A stretch of DNA of 64,000 nucleotides from contig CM075101.1 in NCBI GenBank assembly GCA_037576195.1, positions 52,204,001 to 52,268,000 on the forward strand, written 5' to 3'. The position numbers and the translations under genes are program-made. Origin of the DNA: Phytoseiulus persimilis (taxonomy: Eukaryota; Arthropoda; Arachnida; Mesostigmata; Phytoseiidae). The notes below the pieces were generated by a model. The model searched no databases. It saw nothing but the letters and a program-made list of their open reading frames with translations, and was not told the origin of the DNA. This document shows positions 21,931 to 35,389 of the stretch, piece by piece (the first letter of the stretch is position 1; every line of letters begins with the position of its first letter).

Positions 21931-24900
21931 TCCTGAAAGATAATATGAAGATGCATTTTGGAACCAAGATGGTCAAGACAGCGAAGCGGGCGGTTCATCC
22001 TGGAAGTATTCGAGCGAAAGATTTCACGATGCCCGAACTGAGTGATGCCGGAGAACCAGGAGCGTTGCTGGGCAGAGTGTCGTCAAACTCGGACCGTGAA
22101 GTTCCCAGGTAATGCCGGGGAACGCCGGTGAATGAATTTATGGGTTTGAAGCAGATAGGGGTGTTCAAAGAGGTTCGAGCAGCTTTTGGGATACGCACGG
22201 CTGAGAAACTCCCCCGGATTGGGAGATGTTTCTTCTTCGATATCAAATGGCTGACATCTACACGTGATCAACATGTATGAATCATTCTCCCAAAAAATCC
22301 TCATGCTTCATACGATTCCTCTCAGCCGATCTCGATCAATACGTGTGTTTACTTGTAATAGCGTGTTCGATACGACAAGCTAGAAAAGTTCTCAGACACC
22401 ACGAGATTATCATGCTCGACATCACTCACCTAACTGATTTGAACTTTCAAATGACCAACGCGCATGTGGATAGTTCCTTATTGGGACACTCTTGGAAGTT
22501 CAAAGAGTTGAATAGAGAAAGGAGGTGAGGCCGGTGGAGAGGAAGGATCGACAGCAACAGGTGGATCAGGTGATTGAGATTGCGTGGAGGATGGGGACAT
22601 CACTCTTCGCTCGTGCTTCTGAAGACCGAATACTTCGGATGGAACTTGGGCAGATGATTCGGTCGCAGAGGCCCCTGCAAAGGAAAGTCGGGCATGGGAT
22701 GCCGGGTCGCTCGCTCATGAGTAGATGAGAGTGAACAGCGTTCTCTAATAATATTCGACAACTTCTCATATCACTGTGATGAGAGCCCGAAAACGCAGTG
22801 CTTGAGGTATTCCATCCTAGATGCTCCGCTGCTCAACCTCATCGAGATTTTCTGGAGCGTCACGCTCGGAATCGCTGCTCGCGAGCACCTGCACAATCGC
22901 ACAGAATGTCGAGGCGAAGATTCATGAATTCATGATTCACGAATTCACGGCTGAATTCTCGAAATCCGTGAATACTTCGGGAGCTCTCGCCGAATCTCCA
23001 TTCGAGAACATGTCTGGAGCAATCATATTCGTTTTCACAGTTTCGGCATCATCTCAGATGAGATTCTTCTGAGATCATAATACAATTGGAGATTGTATTC
23101 ATTACGGTGACCACACCCATAAGCGTACGATGAACCCAAAGTGGAGGGGATGGCGTGAAACGTCTGAGCATGTTTTATTCACCGCGGTATTCGTCATCCG
23201 ATCCAACCCACGATTATGGGTTTCCGGATTGGATCTATTGTGATTTGTCATACGCACGTATGATATTTTTCTTCCATGAGGAGTGAGCTGTACTCTGGCC
23301 ACTGATCTCGCCTCTTTCTAGCTCGCTAGGGCCGCCTCTGACCCCAGAGAACTTCTGGGGTGGTTCTGGGTGTAAGTCCAACTCGGTTCAGGAACTGCTG
23401 GAGAGAGGTAGTCATCCTTACACCGCCGACGATATGTTTGTCCGTTTCGGGTGTTTCGCAATTGGACGTTTGAGTTCGATTTAAGGGCCCCGATCCTGTT
23501 GTCATCTCTTAAGCCTGAGCGATCTCGCACCTCCTAGTGCCGAAAGCTGACCACCGCGAGAGTCTGGAGTTGAGTCCTCTTGCCTCTTTGTCATGACCTT
23601 ATATAGCCAATGTGGACTCCAATCCCATACAAGTTTTCTATGTGGAGTCCAAATCATCGTCCACTCTCAGCTGGATGAAAATTTTCGAGTCTCTCGATTG
23701 GGCTGCCTGGAGAACAAGCTCCGTCCGTCTTTTCCGGTCATCACCAGACCCGCAGAACTTATTTTCAATGATACGCAGAATACAGGAATTGTCACGTGTC
23801 CGTTTGTCGTCCGATCGGGGTTGAGTCCTGCGGAACGGAGTTCTCCGAAGTTTTCGTGAATCCTCACCCGAGGGTGTAGAGGAGGGTATTCGACCTCGAC
23901 GCGAGTCAGACTTGGTCCTGTGGTTGTGCGCAGCAATCCAGAGCGCAGTCCTCGAAGGTCAGTTGATGCATGCTGACCCCGCGTATGCTCAATTCGGATT
24001 CACACAATCATACAGGCGCTTGAACATGAGCACCGATACGAGCTCTTCGGGTGTGCTTCGACCCTGTCATGGAAAATGCTGCTTCTTTCCCGTTTCCCGC
24101 ATATATGTAAGTCAACCGAGGCAATGAGAACAATCCGGACCTATAAAACGAGGAGCTGGATCAGACAATTTTAGGGAGCGACTGCCGCATTGCTTCGACT
24201 CACAGTGTTCTGTGAAGCTCCCGTGGACTCCGATTTGCATTCTAATGTTTCTGTTGTGACGTGAAGCCTGAACAGACGGAAGCCACTTCCAGTTGCACAG
24301 ACACTCTCAGACAGACTGCCGTGTGCTCCAGCGACAGGCGATCGTCTGCCTTGTTCCGAGTCATCTAGTGTCACTGATTACAATAGAACGATATACATCG
24401 TTCATCGTGGCGGAGATGGAACGAGCACTCCAGTCTAGGTTCTGCGAACTCATCAGGGCTAGGCCGAGTCCTGCCGAAACGATTTAGTGCTCTCTCGCAC
24501 CTCCTGGGACTTTCCCAGGTCGCTGTATTCGTTCGTTAATTTCTGCGTCGTTCGGGCCCAACTGCGATGGGAAGGAAATGTGTTTCCACAACCGACGCTG
24601 AGGAGCATGTGCGTTTCAACGGAATCACGGGATCAACGCTCATGGCTCAGGAAGCTTCCTATCTGCTAATCTAGGGATGGTCCTTCAGGAAAAAAGCTCC
24701 TCATCTGAACAACATCATTTTTTTCCGGAACTTGCAACGGAGCCGGGACCTCCAATGAATTTTTGGAAGGTGATAAAATCCCTCGTAGCTCCCGGAAACC
24801 AGAGAACCCGAAAGCATGAAGAAAAGAAGAATCGTGTTCTCTAGGAGCCGAGTTGAAGACCCAATCAAATAAATCGAAGTCGAGAACTCGTCGTTTGGCT

Positions 24901-27432
24901 GTCAGACCATTCATTGAGTGCCGCGTACGGGAGTTCCCGCTCCAGGTTCGACGAGGGACGTGGATGGTCCAACCAGGCAGAGTGGGGCTCCCTCGATCTG
25001 AAGGCTGGAGAATACTCACTAACCCTCCGATTCTCGTTCCGCAATCCTTTGGACCCCGATTGTTCGGGGTGACCGTGCTGGAACGACACGTAGCAATAAT
25101 ATTCCAGAAACAGCACTTGGGTTAGCAGTCGCTCGGCCTTGGCAGTCCGAGCCGGCGGGCTGGATGAATGATAAGAAGTGTTTCTGGAAAGACAGATCTC
25201 TGGATTTGACTTTATCTTGGACGAAACGACCTCAGGCCAGGATTGCCTGTTCTTGAGCATTAGGTCACGGAGTTGACGCACGTAGAGGTGAGTGCGGAAT
25301 CTAATTCTAAGAATCAACCACCCCTGTGTTGCGGAGGGGACACTCTGGGCATGAGAGCTTTATGGTTGGGAACGCCTGATCGCCCGTTCGTTCATCCTCT
25401 TCAAAGAGAGGTAGTTGGCGAAGGAACCATGGCCCGGGATCATCTGAGCGAGAGGGAAGGATAGAGAACCGTGTTTTCCGCTTTTTGAAGGTGCAATGTG
25501 AGGGATCACGCGAGAAGTCCAGGAGCCAGACGCCCCGGCTTAATGGTTTCCCACCACAACTACCGTCGATGTTGTTGGGCTCACTCGGTGCGCTCCCAGT
25601 AGTAAAGAGAGAGAGAGACTTGACCAGATGGGGGCTTCGGAGGGAACAACGCGTCGGGAGTCTGTAGCTACGTTGGAGCGAGGGAAGAAGCTGGCGATCG
25701 CCTTGGCAATCGTAGCTGATTTTTCGAAGGCACAGTGGATATTATTCGTTTCCGTCAGCCCAGACATGGAATCATCCCTAGGTATTAAGGGGACCTCGTG
25801 ATTGCTCTGGAGTGCCCTGTAAGTGCAGGACGGCAAACCGGCAAGAGTGTACCCCCTTACCCGGAAACCCGCACGAAAACTTGGTGGGGGATCTGGAAAG
25901 CTTCTGAGAGTTGAAAACGGGGACGTGCTCAGTCACGTAACTGTGATGATCTGGATCGCACACGACGAGCCTGGACTGCGGCGAAACTCCCTATAACATC
26001 CTCAAAGTCTGTTTTCTTCCGTTGCGGCTGTCTGAAGTCTTATAAACGCTGATTCCCGCAGCCTACCTCGAGCCATGATGATCATGACTCATTTCTCAGC
26101 CATCTATTGTCATTTATCTGATCATAAAGCCTATTCGATGTTCGGAACTTTGACTACCAGTCCGCACCCCCTGAGGTCTCTGGGTCGCGATTTCGTTATC
26201 GATTCGGTTTGCATTTCGGCTGCAGTTAAGGAGATTCATAGAACTTCGGATCCGTCTGTCCTCAGCTTTGCGCCCCTTCAAGAATGGGAGATGCAATTCG
26301 TGCCCCCAGGATCGAATCTCGAATGCAGACACGGATATGGACAGAACTTGAACTCCGATTCTGCATCCCTCAGATCTCTGGAGCGCTTCTTAGTTCGGGG
26401 CACGAATAGACTCTATTCCAGTCTAATTCCAGTAATGGTTACGGATCAAGGGAATAATCAACGACGATCTCGAGCCCCGTCAGCTTTGCGCCCGTGGTAC
26501 GTGCTATTCGCTGTGTTCCCCTACCGTGGCGGTGAACGAGGCTGGGAAAAATCTGGTACGGACAAGTTACAGCTGCTCACTCGGTACTGTGACCGCCCGG
26601 CTAGTCCATATGGAAAAGGGTCCTCTCTGACGGAGAGGGCATCGTTATACATAGATAATCATGCAGCTCGCGAATGTGGAACGCCACGCAGTGAGCCTTG
26701 CCCAAGGGTGGACCATCCTCGAAACCGCCTCTTCCGGGGCTCTCCGAGCCAAGTTCCATCGTAAGTACTCATCGGACATTGGCGTTGAATCTGATTTTGT
26801 TTGACATCGACTAACAATCTGCTTTGATTCCGTTATAATAGTCCACGACCTCGCTACTCGTGCGGGACGTCTAGTTTGATATCGAAGCTCTTCTCTTCAG
26901 AACGATGAATCGATTTTTCAACGCTGTGATCATACTCTGTCGCGAGCGAAACCGTGAGCACGCTGTCTCAGTTAGTCAGCCAGTGGTGAAAGTGAGAAAT
27001 GGTTCGAGAAACGGATCGCGATGGAAGCGATCCGATGAGAGGCGAATAGCATGTCATGGGATTATACGAACAGGAAAACTCAAAGTCTGGTGAAGTTCTT
27101 TATCCAGGTATCATAAATACGATTTCGGGTCGAGATGAGTTATGTCAAACTTTCGGAATAGCCGCCCATTGAACAGATTCGAAACATAAGCGACTCCCCC
27201 TGACTACAACGGACGAGTCTCCCTGGAGGGACCGAGATATGAAGCTGACGTCAACTTTGAGCAGTCATTGAATAGAAACCAAGTCGCATAGACAGAGATT
27301 GGTGTTACACTTCCGAGGATGAACGCACAGAACGACTCGGCGAAAGACGCTGATTTCGAGTCATTTCCGCGCTGAAGTACAGTTTCAGGTGTGATGTCTG
27401 AGAAAGAGCGGTGATTCTGACCAAAGCGAGCT
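21931..27432. other. 5.5 kb without a recognisable gene
   Basis: The longest frame, 26075-26764 plus (229 codons), has no hydrophobic, repeat or domain pattern and no splice support. Minus-strand frames at 24865-25317 (RQLRDLMLKNRQSWPEVVSS) and 25540-25836 are mildly protein-like. Small imperfect hairpins occur at 23310-23365 (cccagagaacttctgggg). I cannot name any gene, RNA gene or mobile element here; it may hold lineage-specific genes with short exons. Confidence 0.3.
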
Positions 27433-29665
27433 CTAGACTGTGGAATCTGCCGGTTGTCTTAGGGCAGTATTTATCTCCACGTTGTCAGCGCTTCCCGCTG
27501 TCGTTTCGGGCACGTGCGTCGTCGTAACGTTGTGGTAACGGCGCTTATTCCGTCTTACGAGGAATAATGCGATCACTGCGACAAGTGCGAGGATTACGAT
27601 CCCGCCCACAGTTCCGATTATGATATGCGGCTTTTTGGAGCTGCCTGACTGTCGATCTCCTGAAAATGAGCGTCGTGAGTATGAGCAACTTGGCGTCGCA
27701 AGATGATAGATTCACGAATATTCTCACAGGACGTGGCAACGGAAGGTGAACGAGCATCAAGGGAACAAGCGACGGAAATCTCGCCTGGGATGAACTCACC
27801 ACCCCTGGCAATTTCCTTATTCGGACTCAAAGACGTTACAGTTGTCGTGGTCGAAGGTTCTGTCGTGGTCGTACCGATGCAATCGCGCTCGTCCGATCCA
27901 TCTCCGCAGTTTGGTATGCGGTCGCAGCGCAAGAAATCAGGGATGCACAAGTTGTCGGATTCACACCTGAAGTCTGTTGCGGCGTCGTTCGCTCTTGCAA
28001 GGATTGGGCACGAGCCGTTTTTATCTGCGGTTCGGAGTCGTCTTTTACTGGGATTTTTCTGCCGACTGATTTCTCGACCTTTTTTCATGTGCGATTCGAG
28101 ACAATATCCAAGGCCTTACCGGCGAATGCCACCGTGGACAGGGTGAGCTCGATGCTGTCATCTTTTCCCAGGGGGACCGTACGAGAGTAGTATAAACTTT
28201 TCACTTCCTCAGCTCTCAACAGGAATTGATTCAAGCTTTCCAGAGGCGGGTTGCCGCACACCCGACGTTCCCGGTTCTTGTCTGCCAGACCTCCGATCTG
28301 AGGAGTGAAGGTTTTCCAGAATGGTACTCGCAAGAGAGCCTTGAGTGTAGCCAGTTTACGAAACGATGTGATGGGGGCTACTCACCTGCACAAAATGCTG
28401 TATACAAACACTGGGGTCCTCGACGGGGGTCAGTTGAAATTCCGAGAAGCTGACAAATAGATGAGCATTGTCTTCGGCATGAAAAATCAACTGAACCCTG
28501 CAACTCTGTTCGCCGCTGTGACGACTCCGGGCCAGACGAATCACAGTTCTGTTGTCGATACTTTGATCAACGATCCTGTTACAATGATCTTCGAGGTAAA
28601 CTGGAATGAAAGATGACGAACTCCGGAAGCCATCCAGAGAGAGAATCGTATCTATGCCAAGCACCCGCCCGGAACTCAGAAGAATCGTCATCTATCAATA
28701 TCAGAGAGGTGGATCACATGTCGCGGATAAAGAAACGTTCTCCGTCGATTTTCACGGAGCGGCAGTTTCGGCGTGGATTAGATCGAAAGGTCGGCGCGAC
28801 TTGGGAAAACCAATGTTTCAGGTCACCAGCACGAGCTTCTGGCGAGCGGATATGTCTCTACGGAGCGCTTTCAACCACGGATCGCCGATGTTCTTGTGTA
28901 TTCAACAATGCATTGGAAAGAGGATGAATTCGTCCAGCTTGTTCACTCAAACACAATCCACCTCCTTCTTCCAATGAGAGGGATACCATATTCTTGTCCA
29001 GAACAAGGCGTCTCTACGATCGAAGTGCCACTCGAGTTGAAGGGTTTCTGTAGTCCTTCCGTTGTGGTCGTCTTTATTGTTCCCCAGACGTCTTGAAACT
29101 GCTAGAAGATTTCAAGAATCGAACGTGGAACGACAAGGTTCATTATGGGCTTTCTCACCTATATTTCACTGGGGTGAACACTTCTCGAGGACGATCGAAG
29201 TCGACAGGGAGTGACTGATATCCAAACATGGGGCGAGAGACCAGAGCTCCCCAAACAGACATTCTTGAGATGATACTATTCGGATGACGTTCGTAGAGTT
29301 CTCAAATTGAACGAAGCCTACCACTGTGCTCATAACGGCTCCTTTCGATACAACCGCGGCGTCAGCATCTCAGTGGTCACTGTCTGCCACAGAGCATTTT
29401 CTCGGAACTGGGCGATAGAAAAGCTCCTGAGCTGAGCACAGAGTCGTCGTCGGTATCGCCTTGAGCGTTTTTCCGGCGGAACAACAATCACAATGCCGGG
29501 CTACAAACTCGACAATCCTGCATATCGGATCTTTCACCTAGATCCGGCGCGCGAAAAAATTCCGGGAAGCTGAGCTCTTGCGAGAGAAGGTTACTCACCG
29601 GTGTTGTTCTCGGCAGAAAAAACCGACACTCCGAGAACTCCCAAGATCAAAACGTTTCGCAGCAT
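27433..29665 (-). CDS. Single-pass membrane protein with CUB-like ectodomain and one LDL-receptor class A module
   Basis: Five minus-strand exons join in phase: 29665-29599, 28600-28386, 28297-28120, 28024-27800 and 27659-27433 (stop TAG), 303 aa. Exon 1 is a signal peptide (MLRNVLILGVLGVSVFSA). Exons 2-3 form a roughly 115-residue beta-rich module with four cysteines and a CUB-like pattern (VSFSEFQLTPVEDPSVCI; SIELTLSTVAFA). Exon 4 has a complete six-cysteine LDLa module with the calcium cage residues (FRCESDNLCIPDFLRCDRIP then NCGDGSDERDC), followed by a threonine-rich stalk (GTTTTEPSTTTTVTS). Exon 5 encodes a transmembrane helix (HIIIGTVGGIVILALVAVIA) with basic stop-transfer RRNKRR and a short tail. 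The layout recalls neuropilin/tolloid-like and LRP12-type receptors but is much smaller. Ligand unknown. Intron 1 is long (998 bp); the rest are short. Confidence 0.85.
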
Positions 29666-32600
29666 CTTTCCGTCGCACCGGAGTGGCACTGGCTGTCGAA
29701 TGCTTCGAGTGCGCGGGACAAGACTTGTGGTCCGTGAGCGACACGCCTTCTAACGCAAGCTACCAGGGACAATCGGATGCCAAGATATCGGTGAGAGTGA
29801 CTCATTTGGCTAAGCTCGGTATTGTAGACCCACAGAAAGTCCGGATACTCTTGAAATAAAAGATAGCAGCTCGATTCGATGACTTTTGAGCGAGGATCTC
29901 TCCCTGCCGTCTTCTTGTCGAGTACTAGACTGTTTGAGATAACTTTCCGAAAGCTCCCAAGCACGACATCGTAGATTCCTCCCCGAACCGTTATCGAGGA
30001 AGCTCGAACGGAACGGGAGAGCATGGGACCGCGACGGCAAGTCCTGGTATCCACGATGATGTCGAATGATGACTAGAGGAGTTTGTCAGGAAGGAGTTCC
30101 ATCCATGGGACTCCATGGGATCATGACTGAACTGAAGAGCAGGTTAACCGACGAGATGGCAAGATGATCTGCTCACCATGTGTAGATTCGCATAGCCGAA
30201 GACGTTGTCTCTGGCGGGAGGTCGCTGGTGTTATTCTCGGGCTACTGGTATCAAATGCCGATTTTTTCGGAAATGATTCACGAGAGTGCTTCGAGTTCTC
30301 GAGAGACAAGCTGTTGAAGACGCTATTCTCTGCCACCAAAGGGATCTCCAGTACCTAAATTCTCTGACCGAGAGGCGTGCAAAAACTCCAGAGGCTCGAG
30401 AATTTTCACACAGCTTATGATGATCCCCAGAAAAGCAGCGGTTCCCAGACTCCCGGAAAGCATCGCTTGTGAGGGAGCCCCGGGACCTCTCTGATCAGTG
30501 CGCAAGAGCGAGAGGCGATAGATTTGGGTCTTGGAAAGTTGCCAAGGCCACGGAATTCGTTGGAGATATTTCATCACCCTGCTACCAGCTCATTCTGTGT
30601 GAGCTTATAACATACGCGTTCTGAGAATCTCAAGACTTCGGCTGCAAATCCTCCACGGATAATCAACTTTTCGTCGAACGATAACGTACAGTTAGTATGC
30701 CTGGTAATGCGAGTGTGGCTCAGGCTCGGGTCCACTCTCCGAGCATGAGTGCTTGGGTGGATCGCGCTGTGGCATCAAGCTGAGGATAGGAGAGCCCACA
30801 GCCAGAGATCGCCAGATAAGGAGCAATCGATAGCAGCCGACCGTGTGAATAACCTCTCGCTCAAGAATGAACTCCAAGCATCTGATCGGTACGAAATCCG
30901 GGTCATGCTCCAACGGCCGATACCTGCAAGGGAACTTCCTCCTATTGATCACTGGAGTGCGCAACTTAGATTCCTCCTCCCGTTGAAATAGTGGATTTCG
31001 AGGATGCGCATCACTGCTCTCACAAATTTTCCGTCCCTCGCGTTGGGATTAATCCTGTTCCAGAATACTCAATCGAGCTTCTCTTTGCTGTGAATAAGAA
31101 CTCTTTCCAAACTCTCGGACCCTCGGAGCCTGTCAACTGCAATTCCTCAATAACAGAATCGAAGCGTTCCTCTGTGAAGTATCGTCTAAGGACTCCTTCA
31201 TTCCTGGCTCACAATTTTCCATCAATCTCTCCAGTGTCGCTTGCAAGAATCGGCAGTCCCGTGCGAAAAGAACTAAGTCGAGCACACACTCGGAGCACAG
31301 TTTACGGCAACCGAACGAACGAGGACATTGATTGCTTCGGCCCTTCATTCGGATCGGAGTGCGACGCCGGGTTCTGGTAGGGGAGCACAGGGGTGGATTG
31401 CTAAGTTCCGACAAGTTGGAAACTCCACTTAGTCGCGCGCCCACATCTCTATACTGTCTTTGAGCAAGAGTCTTAGGAGAGAACGCCCGGATCTGATCCG
31501 GAAGCAGGCCTCGGAATGAAGAGCTCGGGTGGATGAAGAAAGAATGAATCCGTCTCTGGATTCAATGGAATGCCAGACTACGAGCCTCGTTGTTAAGCCG
31601 CTTCATGGATTTTAATAGCTGGATCTATCATCATTACATCCCTCGGCTCTACCGGAAACGAAGCTGGGTACGCCCCGCAGCAGTAATGATGATAAATTAT
31701 TCGCATGTGACACCAGCTCCTGTCCTTGATGGAATTCAGGACCTCGCGAACTGCGGCCCGAAGTTAATTGACCAAAGATAGGCAAAGAAACAGAATTAGA
31801 ATGACGGAACGGAAGCTCAGCTCGAGGAGCAGGCTTAGTGGGCCGTACGCAGTCATACCATGAATGAGAAATCTGACGGCTAGGTCCGATTGTGATGTAC
31901 GATTGTTCAGCGAATGATGGTCTTCCTCGGATTGAATCATGGCTCGAGGCGATCAACGGTCTTCGGATTCCTAGGGGGGTCTTCGTGATCACAGTTTGAG
32001 AGTTTGACGCGGCATTAAAGGTCGCATCACCTTAGTGGTTTCCACGCCACGTTCGTTAAGTCCGCCCCGAGACTCTGATCCGTTTCTCCATATTTCGTGG
32101 TATCAACATCATTCGATATGAGTGTGGGCGACGAATGTCGGCAGATGATTCATCCCTGTATGCACGAGGAACAGGAATGTGGCGCAAATATATTCATCTC
32201 TGAGAATGTCGCAGGCACACACATTTCATCTCGGTTTTCGACTGAGCTGATTCGCTCCTCGTTGTCTCCCATTCACTCCAAGCGAGAGTTGCTGGAGTCA
32301 CGTCTCGTGCAACCATCTCGAACTCGAACATCTCCTACAAAGTGACCCCCGAGGAGGTTCCAAACGGGGACTTTCTACGCGATATCACGTGGTCTCTTTC
32401 GCGGCACCTGCAGTGTTGAGGTCGATTCTCGTCGAAAACATAGCTTCTTGAGAAATCTGTACACCATTACGGAATTCGTCGGAAAACCTGAGAAGAAAAC
32501 ATCGCCGGTGACGGAAGTCGAATCGCAGAGGTGATCGTGAAGAGATTACTATCGGTTCTGAGAATTTCGACATGTTTCATTGTCGGGAACCCACCCTGGC

Positions 32601-32671
32601 CAGAGGAGGATGACCGGGCAATAGCGAAGCTTGAAATATAATACTCATCTGGCGGAGAAACTATCAGCCAG
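29666..32671. other. Region without a confident gene
   Basis: The left edge includes the promoter side of the CUB/LDLa gene. Minus-strand frames at 30323-30577 (GSLGTAAFLGIIISCVKILE, hydrophobic) and 30121-30339 (NSVFNSLSLENSKHSRESF, ending in a GTGAGC donor) look protein-like but would need an impossibly short intron of about 25 bp to join. Another minus segment near 31060-31190 reads ERFDSVIEELQLTGSEGPRV in a frame entered at a possible CAG acceptor. No family is recognised. Confidence 0.3.
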
Positions 32672-32887
32672 TAGACCTATTTTCCGTTTTGACGTAAAAC
32701 CGATTACCTTCATAACGGAAAATTTATGGAAGACTTTCTATTTGCCTTTGCAGTACTTCTCAAGACCAGCCCCGGGAGTACCGGGAGACAAGAGACTTCG
32801 GTAATAACAATGGCTGTAACGCAAATTCATTTTCCGATAAAACGGAAATACTATTCCCCTCATGCGTTTTAAGTAAAATCAGGTCTA
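32672..32887. mobile_element. MITE-like element, TA-flanked, 216 bp
   Basis: The ends are inverted: tagacct at 32672-32678 and aggtcta at 32881-32887 match exactly as reverse complements, and the match continues loosely inward (attttccgttttg against gattttacttaaaac). Both ends begin with TA, the target duplicated by Tc1/mariner-type elements. Inside, the word attttccg and its complement recur several times (around 32679, 32716, 32830, 32843), so the single strand could fold extensively. There is no coding capacity. Evidence is structural only; no second copy was found in the window. Confidence 0.45.
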
Positions 32888-33682
32888 TTAGCCAGCAAGT
32901 CTTACCGCATTGTGGACACAATCGTCCTTAAGAATTCCGAAGCGTCTGGAAATTGCTCTCACTCGTTCAAGCATCCCAGCAGATAGTGTCACAGGAGATA
33001 ATTTGTTAGTTCTCTCCGCGGACTTCCAGTAAAATGCGCCGTCTCTGTCAGGTCGTGTAGCTCGACTCTGCGGGCAGCCGGTGACTTCTGTCACTGCCCG
33101 GGGTGACCCCGTCGCACGGGAAAAGTATCATCATCGTGATCAATGAGTTCAACAATGTCTGTTCCGTACCCACATGAGACATTTTGTATAGCTCACGCAA
33201 TGAAGCTGGACTAGCCCCGGATGTGATCCGCCGAGAATCTGGTGGAACTGCGGCATCAATGGAACTGCGATGGAAACTCGATTTTTACGAGCGTCGTATT
33301 TGCGCTCATAAGCCTACGGGGTCTAGATGTGAGATTCCCAGTTTCGAACCCAGAAGATGCGAAATGGCAACCTCGCAAGGAGTCAGGGGCCCGAGGAAAA
33401 GTCAATTCTCCCGGCTGTTGTGGACTCGGAGCTCCGCAGTTGGATTGTCCAAAGAATGATTGGATTCAAGTCTGTGAATGTTCTCAAACAATTCATCATC
33501 AATATTTATCCAACGTCATCCGCCCGGTAGGAACACATGGGCTCTGCCCTCCAGAAAGACATCAGAAGAGATAAAAGTCAGAGTTCAGCCCAAGCGGGCA
33601 GGCAAAGCGTCGCCTGATATTCAGATACGTTAGCTAGACTCAGCACAACTGCTTCATTGGGGCGCAATTATCTCAGAGGAGG

Positions 33683-33960
33683 ACAGTGGCGGAACAAGAA
33701 TCTCTGGTGCCCGGGGCGGTCAACGAAAATTAGCCCCCCCCCCCCCCTCCTCCAAAGAAGTCGAAGAACATGAGCTAGGTTTGGATGAATCAAAACAGTG
33801 GAGCGAAGATATGACTTGATCAATTCCGAAGCTTCTCCCACAGCTAACTGAACTTGAAGCGACGCTGAGAGAGGGGCGGAAGGAAATTTCAATGCTTGGG
33901 ACGCCGATGCCGAGATTGTTGGTCCTCTCCTTGTTACGCTACTGGTGAGGTGCCATCTAG
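33683..33960 (-). mobile_element. hAT transposase relic, copy 1 (with 14-C run)
   Basis: This copy shares its left block (gaatctctggtgcc, then gtggagcga, atatga and cttgatca words) and the order of later blocks with the copy at 48836-49245, but has an internal deletion joining cgccgatgccg directly to the ccttgttacgctactggtg block. On the minus strand one frame contains ELIKSYLRST, matching the KLIKxYLRST signature of the C-terminal dimerisation region of hAT transposases. A run of 14 C bases interrupts it at about 33734-33747. It is a non-functional remnant. Confidence 0.6.
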
Positions 33961-35389
33961 AGATCGCTCAGCAAGCAGCACATCATCATACGATTTCGAG
34001 ATTTTATTCAGTCGTCAAGTTTGTTCTCCCGAGTTCATATTGAACAGCTCCAAGTCACAAGTTTTGAGTCTGAAACTGCGGGTGGAACTAAGGCTCTCAC
34101 AACGTTCGTTCATCGACAGTTTTTACATCACTCCGAAGTACATCTATTCGTATGACTACCCAAGTTCCCGGCCCTCACCAGATGCTGACTACTTTGCGTT
34201 GAGAACTACTTGGGTTTAGATTCAAAAAAAAATTCAACGCGAAGGACACCGACAGCATCTACATGATGATCTCCTCACAGGCTCAACAGGGGCTACCTGT
34301 TTCCACCTGCTCCCGAAAATGTTCCACCATGGAGAGACCTCTAAATTCGGGCACTCGGAAAACAAGCTTCAGCTACCTACACCGCTTCACGATTTCCTTG
34401 ATGAGAGCCTACCACGCATCAAATATCGTTTCTTTCGCTCGATGATACAATATACGCAGTGGAACAGTGCTCAGCTATATTGTTCGGATACATTACTTTT
34501 TGCTCTCGGCGGTTGCGTTGAGTACCCGCTATATACAGAAGCCTTCCCATATCGCACTGTGCGGCCGCGTTATGACCGTCATCAACATTGTTAACTAAAT
34601 TAGCTCTTCCGCGATCCCGGAAATCAAAAGAACTCGTATTGCAAACTCATAGGATCTCCTAGCAGCATTCACGTTAAGTTGGCACCCCGGGATACCGAGT
34701 ATAATGCGGCCTTTTCTCAGGCTCAGGCTCATGGGCGAATTCGGTTGGGCTGAATAATCTTACATGAGGGTGTACTGAAAGTATCGAATGCAGAAATCAT
34801 CTCGTTTCCGATCCTTATTCCGCGAGAAACCGCGGAGAGATACTGATGCGGTTGAACAGAACAAATTTTCATGCAGCTCACGCGAACTTTGTCTCACTGA
34901 GCTGAATGAAAGAGAAAATCTCAATAAGGCCGAGGATAGGTCGACGGTCAAGCTGATCTAGCAGGCCCTTCGCGATAACGGAAATTCCGCTATTGTAACG
35001 CCAAACTCGAGGCTCAAAGTAGAGGAGCCGAAGCTCTTCGAGTCACTTTAACGTAAAAGCAGTTTCTCTGTGCAGCTCTGAGAGTCACGTGAGGCTTTTC
35101 CAGGGGGATTTTTCGTTGACATTGCCATTCCTAACGACTCTCATCGTATTCGTGACGTGAAGGTTCGCATTGGTTCCTACTCGACGGAAAATCTCTCAGC
35201 GTAGCGTTTGTATCTCATATCATAATGTTTCTTGAGATGAGGGTTCAATGAGACCAGTTGTTTGATGACGCTATCCAATACGTACGAGCTGAAATTTTCA
35301 AGAAAATTTGTCATTGTGAATCCAGCCCATTATTTCGCAGAAAAAACACAAAATGATGATGACGATGCGAGCAATGGTGTGGCTGTGCC
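33961..35389. other. Region without a confident gene
   Basis: Open frames on the plus strand at 33896-34219 and 34319-34594 overlap the hAT relic edge and have no recognisable signature. The right end abuts the 3' side of the RNF8-like gene. Confidence 0.3.

Noticed and set aside
26075-26764. 229-codon plus-strand open frame
   Set aside because: Long but without hydrophobic pattern, domain motif or repeats; starts Met-Met-Ile-Met by chance and has no neighbouring splice-compatible exons. Length alone is not convincing in this base composition.
30121-30577. Two minus-strand frames as one gene
   Set aside because: The only in-phase join would need an intron of about 25 bp, shorter than any supported intron in the window.
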